Source: Cepaea nemoralis
Taxonomy: Eukaryota > Mollusca > Gastropoda > Stylommatophora > Helicidae
Direction of reading: 5' to 3'
NCBI GenBank assembly: GCA_014155875.1
Contig: JACEFZ010014490.1
Span: forward strand, 53,122 to 117,121
Length of the DNA: 64,000 nucleotides
The notes below the pieces were generated by a model that was given only the letters and a program-made list of their open reading frames with translations, had not been told where the DNA came from and did not search any database. This document shows positions 43,986-54,839 of this stretch, piece by piece (position 1 is the first letter of the stretch; the number at the start of each line of letters is the position of its first letter). Made by a program: the position numbers and the translations under genes.

Positions 43986-44450
43986 CGTGCTTACCAAGAA
44001 GCAGACACACTTTTATTCATAACAAAAACTAATCAAATCATAATGAACTGATATTATTGATTTATTCACTCCGGTGACATAGACAAATTAAAAAATATTT
44101 CCATAATTATGTGGTTGACATTGATAAATGCATAATAACAATAATTTTCTTCGTGAGCATAAATTGAGGTCATACACCAAGCTAATTTTCTCATATTTAG
44201 CCTTTCCTTTTGCTGAGTTGTTCATTAGTTCATTCAGTTTACTACCGCTGCCAACTCGCATTAATTCATATATTACCACCACCCCTAAATCACATTAATT
44301 CATCCATTCATTAAAGAAGTGCACACCAGTGCGTGTGACCTTGGGCACTGTACTAAGTAGCCCACCTAGCAATTTGATGAGTTAGGTGTGTGCATGAGCG
44401 TGTGTGCTTGCATGCGTGTGTGTATGTATGTATATGTATACTTCTATCTA
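43986..44450. other. Intergenic, no recognisable feature
   Basis: Nothing beyond short TG-rich runs near 44400-44440. Confidence 0.5.
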
Positions 44451-44710
44451 TGCGAACCCTAATTGTAACAATAGTTCCAACTGAAATTTACCCACAGATC
44501 CTAACCCTAATTTTAACACTAGTCCTAGTATTAATTAATTCTAAGCACTGATCTTAGTCCTAATTTTAACAATGGTCTCAGTTTTAATTCTAATACTGGT
44601 CCTAACCATAGCTCTAACATTGATCCCAAACCTAATTCTAACATTGGTGCATATCCTAATCACCTAACTGATTAATCCACTTTAATCCTAACGCTAATCA
44701 AAACTTCCTG
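44451..44710 (+). repeat. Degenerate CCTAA-rich repeat
   Basis: Repeated CCTAAYYYTAATTYTAACAY blocks, roughly every 20-25 bp, resemble a decayed (CCCTAA)n telomere-like or minisatellite array. TAACCCTAA occurs only once or twice exactly. Confidence 0.6.
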
Positions 44711-45970
44711 TGTTGACTATATCATTTGTTATATCTTGAAGATATGGGAACTCTCCAACCAATAGGAAGTAATAATCAACAATTGCTCATCCAAGGTCTG
44801 TTCCTTCTCCTTCCTTTCAACTTTATACACATATGTATATGTACACAGAAGTATGCATATATGTAATGTGTTTATGCAAAGAAATGGATGTTTATAGACA
44901 TGCATATACATGGAAGAGTATATATACTAGTATGGGAAAGTGTATGTAAATGAAAATCTGTGTTTATGTTCCAATATATATATGTTGTATAAATGTGTAT
45001 ATACACAATTATTGTGCGTGTAGGCTAACCTCTATGAGTTTATGTACTTTCTGTATTTACCTCCTTTCTTCTAGTGTCATTTTCAATGATTCCTATTTTT
45101 ATTACAGTTTAGTTTTCCTGTTTGGATTGTGCTATTTCTTTTTCCAGCTAGATATTCTTCTTTTCATTGTTTGTTCATTGGAAAAAAAAAAAGGCTTTGG
45201 TCGAAGCATTCAATTTTATCTGTGTGTGCCTTTTAGTTGGTCAAGCAGTCTGGTCACATTTTACAATAATTCCTCTGCTACTGAAGAAGGCACAGATGCA
45301 ATAGACACAGAAAGCAGAGCCTACCGACATATCCACAGTTAACTATCAAAGCTTTGTTACGCACCTGACCATACTAGTTCAGTAAAGTACTGTAAAAATA
45401 CATACTTTTCTAAATGTATGTTATTCTCATATTTGAGATAATTATTTTCTTCACAAAATGACATGTCACATACATTGCTTTCATTCTTATAATCAAATTC
45501 ACAATCATTCTTCCTCACCTACGTAAAGTAATAGTCTGTATTTTATTCCTCGCATTAATAATTACCCACTATCATTCACATTATAATTTGCATGATCATC
45601 ACAAACAGCCTGCTGTTGTGTGAGAAAGGTCAAATTTGGTCAAAACAGGTTCATCCTCATTGATTTCACTCAGTCTCACAAGTATAAAAATAGCACATTA
45701 TTTATGAGCAAGATGTATCACTAGGTAACATTGGAATACATTTCAAAACGATATGACAAATGTAATGCTTAGTAATATATTTGGCATGTGAATAGATGAA
45801 TTGCAGTTAGGAATCTAATACATAAATAATTCTTGCATACATGAAATCACTTAGAATGAAATATCTTCTGAAATATTTTTATTTAATTTCATCTGTACCT
45901 GAAGACATGTTAAGGCTCTAAAATGCTTTTTGTTTCAAAATGTCAAGACCAGTGATGAACTCTCCCTATA
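44711..45970. other. AT-rich intergenic DNA
   Basis: No coding, repeat or mobile-element signature recognised. A frame at 44950-45342 has no family resemblance. Confidence 0.5.
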
Positions 45971-45974
45971 CCAT

Positions 45975-46135
45975 GATATGCTAGCTGCAGTAGTGCAGAG
46001 ACTAGCACTCTTGCCTTCCGGCCCAGTGAATTATGTGTTCGAATTCCCTCGAGGGTGGGAGTTTCCTCCCATATAACTTGGGTTCCTAGAATGAATCAAT
46101 CTAAAACGGGTACCAGGAAATAAACACTGCTAACA
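45975..46135 (+). mobile_element. tRNA-derived SINE-like sequence
   Basis: TAGTGCAGAGACTAGCAC resembles box A and ATGTGTTCGAATTCC resembles box B, followed by a short non-tRNA tail. Confidence 0.55.
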
Positions 46136-46141
46136 CTGCTC

Positions 46142-46440
46142 TAACATGGCTGAATGGACAGGAGCACTAGTTCTTAAACATCCGGTGTGCTGATGCCGAG
46201 GTAGCGGGTCCAGCACTTACACTGGTCAGTTGGACTAAAATGATGACTTCTCGTCCTTGTCTTGGGGATGTAAATTACAAGTAGTCTCAGAGTCATAGAA
46301 GTCAGAGTGAGTTCACCTGATGGTGAGGGATGGTTGTAACAGGGAAGGCTAACCCACACGTGCAAATCAGTCCATGGACTAGAATTAAGTAGCATGTATA
46401 TAGACTACGCTTGTGTTCAAAGCGAGCGAACGGACAAAAA
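46142..46440 (+). mobile_element. tRNA-derived SINE (SINE-1)
   Basis: Box A-like ATGGCTGAATGGACAGG is followed by GGTGTGCTGATGCCGAGG, a worn box B (GCGGGTCCAGCAC), CTTCTCGTCCTTG, GGTGAGGGATGG and GTGTTCAAAGCGAGCG. Confidence 0.8.
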
Positions 46441-47445
46441 ATCAACACTGCTCTCGTGATATTGACTACATCATCAGTTGAGTGCCAGTTGGTAAAACAA
46501 AATGTGGGACAGCACCACATTCTCAATACTAATCCTAAGTTGTGTAAATGGGTGCTTTGTTTTACTTCCGATGGATACACGTTTACCATGTGAAGGGTTC
46601 TGATGTTGATAACTCAACTAATATTTATATACATAAAACAGTTTTCCATTCCACAATTACCTCGAAAGAGGAGTTATATTAGCGTCCATCTTCAGGCTCA
46701 GATTAATATTCATGTGACCGAGTCAGCCACAATTGGATATTAACTTAATGGGGATTGTTGTCCGAGGTGAGTAATGATGTTAATGATGCTATACTCTCAT
46801 GAAATTAGAATGAATATTTGTTTTAATATGGGAATTTAAAATCTACATACTGTATATAAATCATCGTTATTGTCTTTGAACCACTGAGGTGTTGCCAGGT
46901 GGGTTCTGTGGATTAAAGCTTTTTTTTCTTTTAGGCAGTTGCCAATTACCAGTTGTCATGCGAGTGTACATGCTGAGAGTTTTATTTCATCTCCAATAGA
47001 TACATTTTTTTTACCTTACTGGAGGTAGAACCAGATCTCCTGATTGAGAGATGGGTATTGTAACTACTCAGCCAACCCCTCTACAGGGAATACAATAATG
47101 AAGCCAGAAATAAACAAGTAAGTGTATAAACAACGGACTTACATTTGGTTCACATAGAAATATTGCATGATATCACTGTTCAGTATAAATATACATTGAT
47201 GTTCTATTGCCATAATTATCAAGTAACAGATAGGAGCCAGGATTTTTTATAATTAATGTGATTACACACAAAGTCAAATATATTATCTTGGGGCAGTGGT
47301 TTTTGCAAATAATCAGGTGCAAGGACTGGCAGGAAATTTAATGGCAGCCAAGGATGGATAGACATTTAAAAAATATACGATCATGCTCTTATTTATGTAA
47401 TTAGTCTTTTTTTAAAAACCAGCCTTGTGATCATATTATATAACA
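46441..47445. other. Intergenic, no recognisable feature
   Basis: A worn tRNA-like B box may lie on the minus strand near 47035-47080. Nothing else. Confidence 0.4.
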
Positions 47446-48275
47446 GCTGGTAGGGAGTGGTTGGCATCTCAACTGCAGGCCCGATGATCCTCGGCTTAAA
47501 TCCCTCTTCCAGCAAAATTGTGTGGTTACCATATGGATCCAGTCTCAACCCAGCTTCATAAAATGGATACAAGAAAATTGTAGGAGAGATAAAGTGGCAG
47601 ACATGATATTGACCATATTGGCCTCATGTGTTGTTTGGTCAAGAAACATGAACTTAGTACCATATTCTCAATATGCCAGGATGGTAAAAGAATACTATAT
47701 TCTGAGTATGCCAGGATGGCAAGGGAATTAGGTCCTTTATCTGGTATAATTATATTATAAAGTAGTTTTGACTTTGCTGTGAAACACTCATTGCCAGGAG
47801 GGAAGGTAAATTTTAAATGGACATCTCTTATTAATTTTAAAAAATGTGGTTAAAGCAAGCATATGATCTCTCTGAAAGTGAGGCCCAGAACAACACAAGT
47901 TTAGGAACCAACGCATAAGAATGTGGTACAAATATCACAATTGTCACTTTTTAACAACTATAGGGAACATGAAACATGTACAGATTCATCTCACTCAAAT
48001 GCAATAGTACTTAACTAATTCAGTGTAAATCGAACAGTAGGTTTGAACCAAACAAAAATGGGTGGAAAAAAATGGGAAGTAGGGGCGTGCCACAGTTGTT
48101 AATATGGCAGCAGACATGTATTATATTTCAAATTAAAGGCATTTGCTTAGAGAAAACAACTGTATATAAGCCCATGGCAGATATGGAAAATTGTTTAAGA
48201 CGATTAAACATCCCATGGTCCTTAATCAGTTAATCACAGCAACAGAACAACAAGCAACAACAATAACAACTAAGG
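47446..48275. other. Intergenic; possible tRNA-like remnant
   Basis: GAGTGGTTGGCATCTC and GGCTTAAATCCC at 47455-47513 have tRNA-like spacing but poor box B identity. The rest is unrecognised. Confidence 0.35.
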
Positions 48276-48277
48276 GG

Positions 48278-48530
48278 GTCTCCATGGCGAAGTGATTAAG
48301 CTGTCTGCCCCATGCTTCGAAATCTGTCAGTTTGTTTTCAGACTTCATTGTTAGGTTCATGAGCACACATTTTTGGAAACTCTGGAGGTCGTTACTGGAG
48401 CTATGGATTCCGTGCTCTGTGTTAGCTGCTCTGCAGAGAGAGACCGAGCCAGATCGGATAAAAACTAGGGCAATGAAGACAATCCTCTTGCCTTGAACCC
48501 CCTTTGAGCCTAATCACAACACAGTTCCTA
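48278..48530 (+). mobile_element. tRNA-derived SINE (SINE-3)
   Basis: Box A-like ATGGCGAAGTGATTAAGC at 48283, then a long body with CTGCAGAGAGAGACCGAGCC and CAATCCTCTTGCCTTG. A body fragment of the same family is at 13.88 kb. Confidence 0.6.
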
Positions 48531-48684
48531 CAAGACTCGTAAACATCAAATGCTAAAAGCAACAATTAGAACACAAGATTCTCATTGGTCTCTTGGCTCA
48601 CAGCAAAATGATAAAGCTAAAACAACAAGATAAAAATGAGATGATATGTCTCTAGTCACACATACAATAGAAACTAGTTAAAGT

Positions 48685-48880
48685 CAGTTGCATATCCTTT
48701 ACTTATTGATTGTGATTTCTTGGCAAGTTTACGTTCAGTAGTTTTCCATTGCTTTCTAAATGACCGGTACTCATACCATTGTATGAAAATGAACGCAAGG
48801 TGGTCTGCTTCCAAATCGCCTACAGTCGTGTTTTGAATGCTGTAGAATTGCGTCAGTAACTCCTTTGCCACAGAACCAGC
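48685..48880 (-). repeat. Dispersed repeat X, copy 3
   Basis: The minus-strand translation is open for 65 residues: SIQNTTVGDLEADHLAF, IFIQWYEYRSFRKQWKTTER and KLAKKSQSISKGYATDF. This is the best-preserved copy in the window. Confidence 0.8.
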
Positions 48881-48929
48881 TGTGATTAGGTAGCATATAA
48901 AAATCTATTTTTCAGTTTATGTGTATATG

Positions 48930-49005
48930 AACTGTTAGATTCATACAAGAGACAACAGTGCAGTTATAGACATATTTCTGGTGAACGAAAGAAGAAGAAA
49001 AAATG
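48930..49005 (+). mobile_element. LINE-B 3' terminal fragment
   Basis: TTCATACAAGAGACAACAGT and GCAGTTATAGACATATTTC, then an AAGAAGAAGAA tail, match the end of LINE-B at 53700-53778. Confidence 0.75.
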
Positions 49006-49419
49006 TATATATGAAATTGCATAGCGACTACAAGCACACGTGAAAAAATATGCTGATTGATGTTTTTTTCTGCATTCAGGAACAGCTGACAAAATGAGAA
49101 CAGCTAAATGATAACATAACAATGAATGTAATACAGAATTCAATACACATGAACAGTATAAATATAACCATCTGTTGCCAGTTTATAACCTTGCATTTCA
49201 TGTTTGTCATTGATGTGTTTTTTGTGTGTGCCTTCTAAGATCACTTCAATGTTGTTTAACTCTTTGAATACCATATGCCACAAGAAATGGAATGAAATTT
49301 CATAGACTAATGCTTGTAGCCACATTATGTGACACTTATAGGTTTCATACATTAACCGCAGTCTTACAAACAAGGCGAACACAGTATAGTTGACGCAGAG
49401 CTTGTTCATCATGTGCCAT

Positions 49420-49960
49420 GCCGATAAGCGTGGGTGGTCATGTTTCGCCATCTCACTTGATCACCAGAGTTATGGATCAGCTCATAGTTCTTGTCTCAAC
49501 CATGCCATGTGGCCAAGCTATCCAGGTATTTACTTCTCTCTCTACCCTGTATTCTCTTCCCCTTGATCTTGCCAGTTGTCACCAAGTTCTCCAATTTATT
49601 TCTTCGCATAACGTGACCTAAAAAATTGTGACTGTCTACGTCTAATTTCTCTAATCAGTGTACGATTTTCATTTGTTTCTTGTAGGACTTGTTCATTGGT
49701 CTTTCTGGCTGTCCATGGTATTCTTGTCTCCCCAGAAACCACATTTCCACAGCCATCTTATGTGTTTCAGCTAGACTGCTCATTGTCTGCACTTCACATC
49801 CATACAAAAGTACAGGTTCTATGTAGCATCTTAACACTCTTTTTCTGATTGCAAATGACATCGTTTTATTGGTCAGTATGTTTTTCATCTTGCACAAGGC
49901 TACCTTTACCATGGCAATTCTTGTTCTAATCTCTTCACGGCATCACCCATCACATGTTAT
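49420..49960 (-). mobile_element. Decayed LINE reverse-transcriptase 3' end
   Basis: Minus-strand blocks MVKVALCKMKNILTNKTM, KRVLRCYIEPVLLYGCEV and MWFLGRQEYHGQ, and then the same GAGAAGAAATAAA-to-GATGGCGAAACATGACC order as the plus-strand fragment at 17.5-18.1 kb. Confidence 0.8.
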
Positions 49961-49964
49961 GGCA

Positions 49965-50130
49965 GGGAACTACGCAAATAATGTCATGAGCGAGGTAGGA
50001 CAAGGGTTCGATGCCTGTATTCGCCGTCAACCAACAGAGGAAAAGACTGGCCACCTTTTTCTCCACGCATTCAAACCTACAAACTGGGATGTCCCTATCA
50101 CATCACAGACGCTAGTGGGTTCCTGATTTG
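49965..50130 (+). mobile_element. tRNA-derived SINE (SINE-2)
   Basis: Box B-like AAGGGTTCGATGCC at about 50004, followed by AAAGACTGGCCACC, TTCTCCACGCATTCA and ATGTCCCTATCACATCAC, the SINE-2 body. Confidence 0.6.
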
Positions 50131-51290
50131 GGAGATGTTATTGTTTTTCTTTTTACAAACAAGAGAGGTTGTACCTTGTTCAGTACTTGTCTGTATATAA
50201 ATGTTCATGTATTTCAATACACGGCTCTTAATTCATTTTCATGGGTAATACTTGTTAATAATTCTGCAATAGCCAAATGGTTTATTTGCATCTAAAGACA
50301 TGTAATGTCTAATTAAAATGCACCTAACAGTCTCATTTTTCAGTTTTGTAGTTCCAATAACATGAAGCATTAATATAATTCTGATTTCGGTCAATTAATA
50401 TTTTTGAAGAGATAAAATTTAGTCAGGACTGACTTAGTATCTTTTAAAACATCTTACGTACTAAATTTTAACAAAGCTGCTGTTTTTAATCAAATTTATA
50501 ATTTTGCCACCTAAAATTTGACCATCAGCTTTGATCACATCTACCAAGATCGCATGTGTCAGCTGTGAATATGTTAGCTTGTAAAGAGTTAATTTTCTTG
50601 CAGATTAAAGCAGTTTGTCTTTTCCCTTCTCAATCTAAAAATTTATATTGTAATTGACAACAATTATGGGATATTTAACAATAACAAAATCCATTTGGTG
50701 GTTTCTAGAACGAAACAACACAAACGAATTCTGGGATATTAGAAACTATTGTGAGAACACAATGCAGTCATGTGATAATGTACAGAAAAATACAGGGGGA
50801 AAAAATTAACAAATCATGTGCACCTTATCCCTGACATCAAACAGTTTTTTCTCTTCTCTCTCTCTCTCTCTTCCTTCATGTATACAATATAAATGCCTAT
50901 AGCTGGAATACACTCGATATAAAAGAATTACATAATACATTTCAATATATTCTTATATTTACATATTAACATATTTATACAAAGCACATTAGTTTTAAGT
51001 TCAAAATTTTCAATATTCTAGTTTATAAACATATATACAAAAGACAACACTCAGAATTCTATTATTACAAGCTCAGTAACATTTTTTCTTGAATAACAGT
51101 TTGCTATTCAATTACAATTGTTTCCTTTCTCTAGGTTACCACTCTGTATATTTTCTATAGTATTTCCAATCCACATTTCTCTCAATTATTTCCAATCCTA
51201 CAACTCTCTAGTATTTTTCTGGCTAGTGTTAAGTTAAGTTTGAGTGTACACTTTCAATAAACCACACTTTTGCAAACTCATTTTTGTGAT
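50131..51290. other. AT-rich intergenic DNA
   Basis: A short (CT)n run lies near 50855-50870. Nothing else recognised. Confidence 0.5.
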
Positions 51291-51304
51291 TACATTTTGG
51301 ATTA

Positions 51305-51681
51305 GTTTAGTTTAGTCGATGGATCAACATCATGGCACATGGGTGCAACCCATAAGTGCTTCGTTCTCCTCCTAACTCAAACCTGAGTCTGGAGAAACTC
51401 AGCTCAGTGCATGAACTCCGTAGCACCGGCGAGGATCCTGAAATACTTTGGGTAGATTTTTAACTCGAAATTTTGCCCGGGCAGTGCCATTAGACTACTC
51501 TTTTTCGATTTCCAACTGCCAAGGGATTTTTTACGTGCGCAACAATACACATGGGTATCCGATCTCACTACCCAGAGACCAGGGGAAATTTATTATTACT
51601 AGACGTCCACGAGAAAAGATCCTGGCATCACCGGGGCTTGAACCCGAGGCGGACACCATACCTTCAGACCACGCAGCCCCC
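51305..51681 (-). mobile_element. tRNA-derived SINE with 14-bp duplication
   Basis: The minus-strand head GGGGCTGCGTGGTCTGAAGG contains box A and CGGGTTCAAGCCCC is box B. The 3' end is a CTAAA-type tail at 51305-51317. Target-site duplication TACATTTTGGATTA lies at 51291-51304 and 51682-51695. It is a complete insertion of 377 bp. Confidence 0.9.
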
Positions 51682-51695
51682 TACATTTTGGATTA

Positions 51696-52375
51696 TGATT
51701 AGTAAAAGTTAGTAATTTTAAGTTCCTTTCTTCAGATCAACTTAAAGCTGAACATTGTAATGTGAACAAAAATATTACCAGAAGTTATTGGTAGTACTGT
51801 TTAAAAATGTAACCAGGGCACGCCTTGTCTTACAAAATTACAGTAAAAATAAAGTGAATCAAAGAATTTTTCTCAGATTTAATTTTCTTGAACATTTATA
51901 AGCAGCCGGGCCATCTACTAGTGAGTGTTGTTTGTTAAGTGTGTGTAATTTTGTGACTTGTAGAGTCTCAACTACTGACGCCTGTTTTAGCCGAGCTTGG
52001 TAAATTTGGAGTACATTCTGAACCACCTCAATTGGTGCAAGTAAAACTATTAATTAACTTCTTTTGATTCAGAGTGTTAATATTTTAAAATAATAATTGT
52101 CTATGAAAGAAAGTGTTACAAATATGTCGTCATATAAGAACATTTGGCATCGGAAAGCATGTCCTAGGGTAAATTTATTTATATGGTCTATTTAGGGAAA
52201 CTGGAAAACTTAGATTTCTCAAAACACAAGATTTCTCTCTTTCTCACCGGGTTTCTGCATTGACGGTAACATATTTGATAACCATCTACTATAAATATAT
52301 ACACAATCTTATTCAACAAGAATACTTGGTGGAAAATATGGCGCTTTGACAAATATGTGGTATGGTCTCAGATGT
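51696..52375. other. Intergenic, no recognisable feature
   Basis: Nothing recognised. Confidence 0.5.
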
Positions 52376-52379
52376 AACA

Positions 52380-52660
52380 TCATCACTACGAGGAAAGAGT
52401 TCATGAAGGATGGGAATAAACAGGGTTCATGAAGGACAGGAATAAACTGTGTTCATGAGGAAAAATATAAACAGGGTACATGAAAAACAGGGTACATGAA
52501 AACAGGTATAAACAGGGTTCATGAGGGACAGGAATAAACAGGGTTCACGAAGAACAGGCATAAACTGTGTTCATGAGGGAAAATATAAACAGGGTACATG
52601 AAAAACTGGAATAAACAGGGTTCATGAGGGATAGAAATAACATGTCTGTGAAAACAGGAA
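52380..52660 (+). repeat. Short tandem repeat, about 24-bp units
   Basis: About ten imperfect units of the form GGTTCATGARGGACAGG plus AATAAACAG. Confidence 0.8.
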
Positions 52661-52844
52661 AAACAGGCTGAAGTTACATAAACACCAAGAATGATCCACT
52701 ACTATGGAACCCCTGAGGCAAGTGAAATAATATGAAAAGTAAGTCCACAGGCGTTGATCAAGCACAGCAGGATTTTAACCTACTGCCTACAAATGATGGA
52801 GGCCCCTCGTTGAAGGAACAAGTGGATTTTGATGCAACCACACA

Positions 52845-52965
52845 CCATGGTAGTGCACTAATCCTTCAGCTAGATTCGTTTGTTATCTGGAGGTGGCAGG
52901 TTAGAGTCCCATTATGCATATTCTGTTTATTGTGACAATTATCTACCTTTGGAACAAAAGCCCTC
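52845..52965 (+). mobile_element. tRNA-derived SINE-like sequence
   Basis: ATGGTAGTGCACTAATCC resembles box A and GGCAGGTTAGAGTCCC resembles box B. Confidence 0.5.
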
Positions 52966-53162
52966 AACTGACTCACACCAAGTCTTTTTGCTATCTCCTA
53001 CAACTTCCCCCCATTCTCTTCTCCGTGGGTATTTTTGTCTCCCTCTATTTCGTTTGCCCAGCAGATTATAATGTTTACTCCACACATTAACAAATATGTT
53101 CAATATAATTAATAAAAAACGTGCTGAGATGGGACAGGAATAAACTGATCAGTAATTCTCTT

Positions 53163-53778
53163 TTGGTACACAACCTGTGGTGCTATTGAAAGATGCAAAA
53201 TCGGTACTCGAGGCGCTCCTGTCTGGGAAATTGTCAGTACTAAGGACACTACTTTCTGAGCTTAGCAGTCAGCATAAGGTCATCATACAGTGGATACCAT
53301 CCCCCTGTGGAGTACCCGGAAATGATAGAGCTGATCAATTGGCTAAGGAAGGAGCCAAAGAAGAACAACCTGATGTGCCCGTTACATACCACCAAAAGAA
53401 AAGAATGATCAAATCAGTCAGAAAGCCATCAAAACCTGCTCAAGATGACTACCACATTATGGACAGACCAGAACAAGTCATTATTCTGCGCCTCAGAATA
53501 GGACACAATAGATTACGCAACCACATGTATACAAAATTCAAGATTGGCGAAACAGCTATGTGCACATGTGGATTGGCGTCGCAGATAGGAGAGCACATAC
53601 TCCAAGACTGCCCAAAATATAACATATCTAGACAAACCTTCTGGCCTAGAGAGACAACAGTGGAAGATAAACTCTATGGACCGCTGAGTGAACTAAAAAA
53701 GACAGTTAAATTCATACAAGAGACAACACTGCAGTTATAGACATATTTCAAGCGAATGAAAGAAGAAGTAGAAGAAGA
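53163..53778 (+). mobile_element. LINE-B, 5'-truncated
   Basis: A 616-bp insertion has a 12-bp target-site duplication, AGTAATTCTCTT, at 53151-53162 and 53779-53790. It holds the end of RNase H and the Cys/His knuckle, only a short 3' UTR, and a GAAGTAGAAGAAGAAG tail. It is related to LINE-A in the knuckle region but clearly a separate family. Confidence 0.9.
53177..53740 (+). CDS. LINE-B RNase H end and Cys/His knuckle
   Basis: An uninterrupted frame of 187 residues. It starts inside RNase H (LKDAKSVLEALL) and continues to IQWIPSPCGVPGNDRADQLA, where the usual catalytic His of WIPSHCG is Pro. Then come RPEQVIILRLRIGHNRLRN and the knuckle MCTCGLASQIGEHILQDCP. The C-terminus is FIQETTLQL. The first half of the protein is missing through 5' truncation, so this piece is inert alone. 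Confidence 0.8.
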   Translation: MVLLKDAKSVLEALLSGKLSVLRTLLSELSSQHKVIIQWIPSPCGVPGNDRADQLAKEGAKEEQPDVPVTYHQKKRMIKSVRKPSKPAQDDYHIMDRPEQVIILRLRIGHNRLRNHMYTKFKIGETAMCTCGLASQIGEHILQDCPKYNISRQTFWPRETTVEDKLYGPLSELKKTVKFIQETTLQL

Positions 53779-53790
53779 AGTAATTCTCTT

Positions 53791-54045
53791 GCTATAAAAT
53801 AAGTTTAAGTACTCTCAAATCCCACGATGCTATTACTATAATATTTAATTTTGTTTACCACTTGTGCTGCCTTTCCTAATTCATACATTTGTGTCTTTAG
53901 CTGCCATTTCCTTCTCTAAGGACCAATAAATAAATATGAATGTAATTATCATGTTGTATACACAACCATCAGTTATTGAAATGAATTCCAGGAGATTAAA
54001 AAAAGACAGCCCATGATGAAAATATGGATCGTGATACAGATACAA
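53791..54045. other. Intergenic, no recognisable feature
   Basis: Nothing recognised. Confidence 0.5.
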
Positions 54046-54200
54046 GCGGATCTGTGGGCAGAATGGTTAGGGAGTTGAGCTAATAATGGCAAGAGAGAGG
54101 TCACATGAGGGTTCGATACCTGGCTCACCACTCACTATGGGAGGGAGAGACTGGGCACCTATTCCTCCATGCACTCAGGCAAGAAAAATGTGATGGTCTG
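54046..54200 (+). mobile_element. tRNA-derived SINE (SINE-2)
   Basis: Box A-like GCAGAATGGTTAGGGAG and box B-like GAGGGTTCGATACC are followed by GAGACTGGGCACCTATTCCT and ATGCACTCAGGCAAG. Confidence 0.75.
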
Positions 54201-54202
54201 AA

Positions 54203-54330
54203 CTATAGATTTCTCATTAGTAACAAAATTTTTCATTAGTAACACATTTCTCATTAGTAACACAAAATGTCTCATTAATAACAAGGTTTCTCATAAGTAA
54301 CAAAATTTCTCATTAGTAACACAAAAACAT
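54203..54330 (+). repeat. Short tandem repeat, about 20-bp units
   Basis: About six units of TTTCTCATTAGTAACAAAA. Confidence 0.85.
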
Positions 54331-54743
54331 TAACCAAAGCAAATACAAGATACAAGAACAAGAGGATATCAGTGAAGAAGATGAAGGAACAGTGTGAAAC
54401 TGGATCAGAAGGAACTGAATTCTAAGCAGTGACACAAGATTTACAGGTCAGAAAAAAAAAGATGGAAGCAGCTTCGGCTCACAGCATTTATCCTCGCAGG
54501 CTTACACAGCTAAAAGAGAACACCGAGGAAGAATTGACTATTTACAATATGTTATTTAGCAATCAAAATAACTTCTGTGACATAATCAACATTCATCCAC
54601 TGTAAATATATTTCTAATTAACATTCAAAACACTTTCACGGCGACAATCTGTTTTAGCGACAACATCGTCATATACATTCATGTGTTATGTACATTGTGC
54701 TTGCCAGCAGCCAAACCATGATATCTGCTCCACGGTCGTCAGG

Positions 54744-54839
54744 TTAAACTTGAGCAGGTTCCAGTTCGGGGTCTGAGTTCGACTCTTGTTTCTTCCTCAG
54801 CAAATCATTCAAGGCACTGCTGCATTCTGTGACATGGAC
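54744..54839 (-). CDS. SLC44A: SLC44 choline transporter-like protein, last exon
   Basis: The final coding exon on the minus strand follows acceptor CTCCTGCAG. It encodes VHVTECSSALNDLLRKKQES and NSDPELEPAQV, then TAA. This is the acidic cytoplasmic tail; it is the least conserved exon, and its place rests on splice phase (0) and position after the recognised exons. Family members are multi-pass membrane proteins linked to choline and related transport. Which paralogue this is cannot be told. Confidence 0.7.
   Translation of the reverse strand, partial: VHVTECSSALNDLLRKKQESNSDPELEPAQV

Noticed and set aside
44950..45342. 130-residue open frame in AT-rich DNA
   Set aside because: Low-complexity hydrophobic composition, no recognised motif, no splice or promoter evidence.
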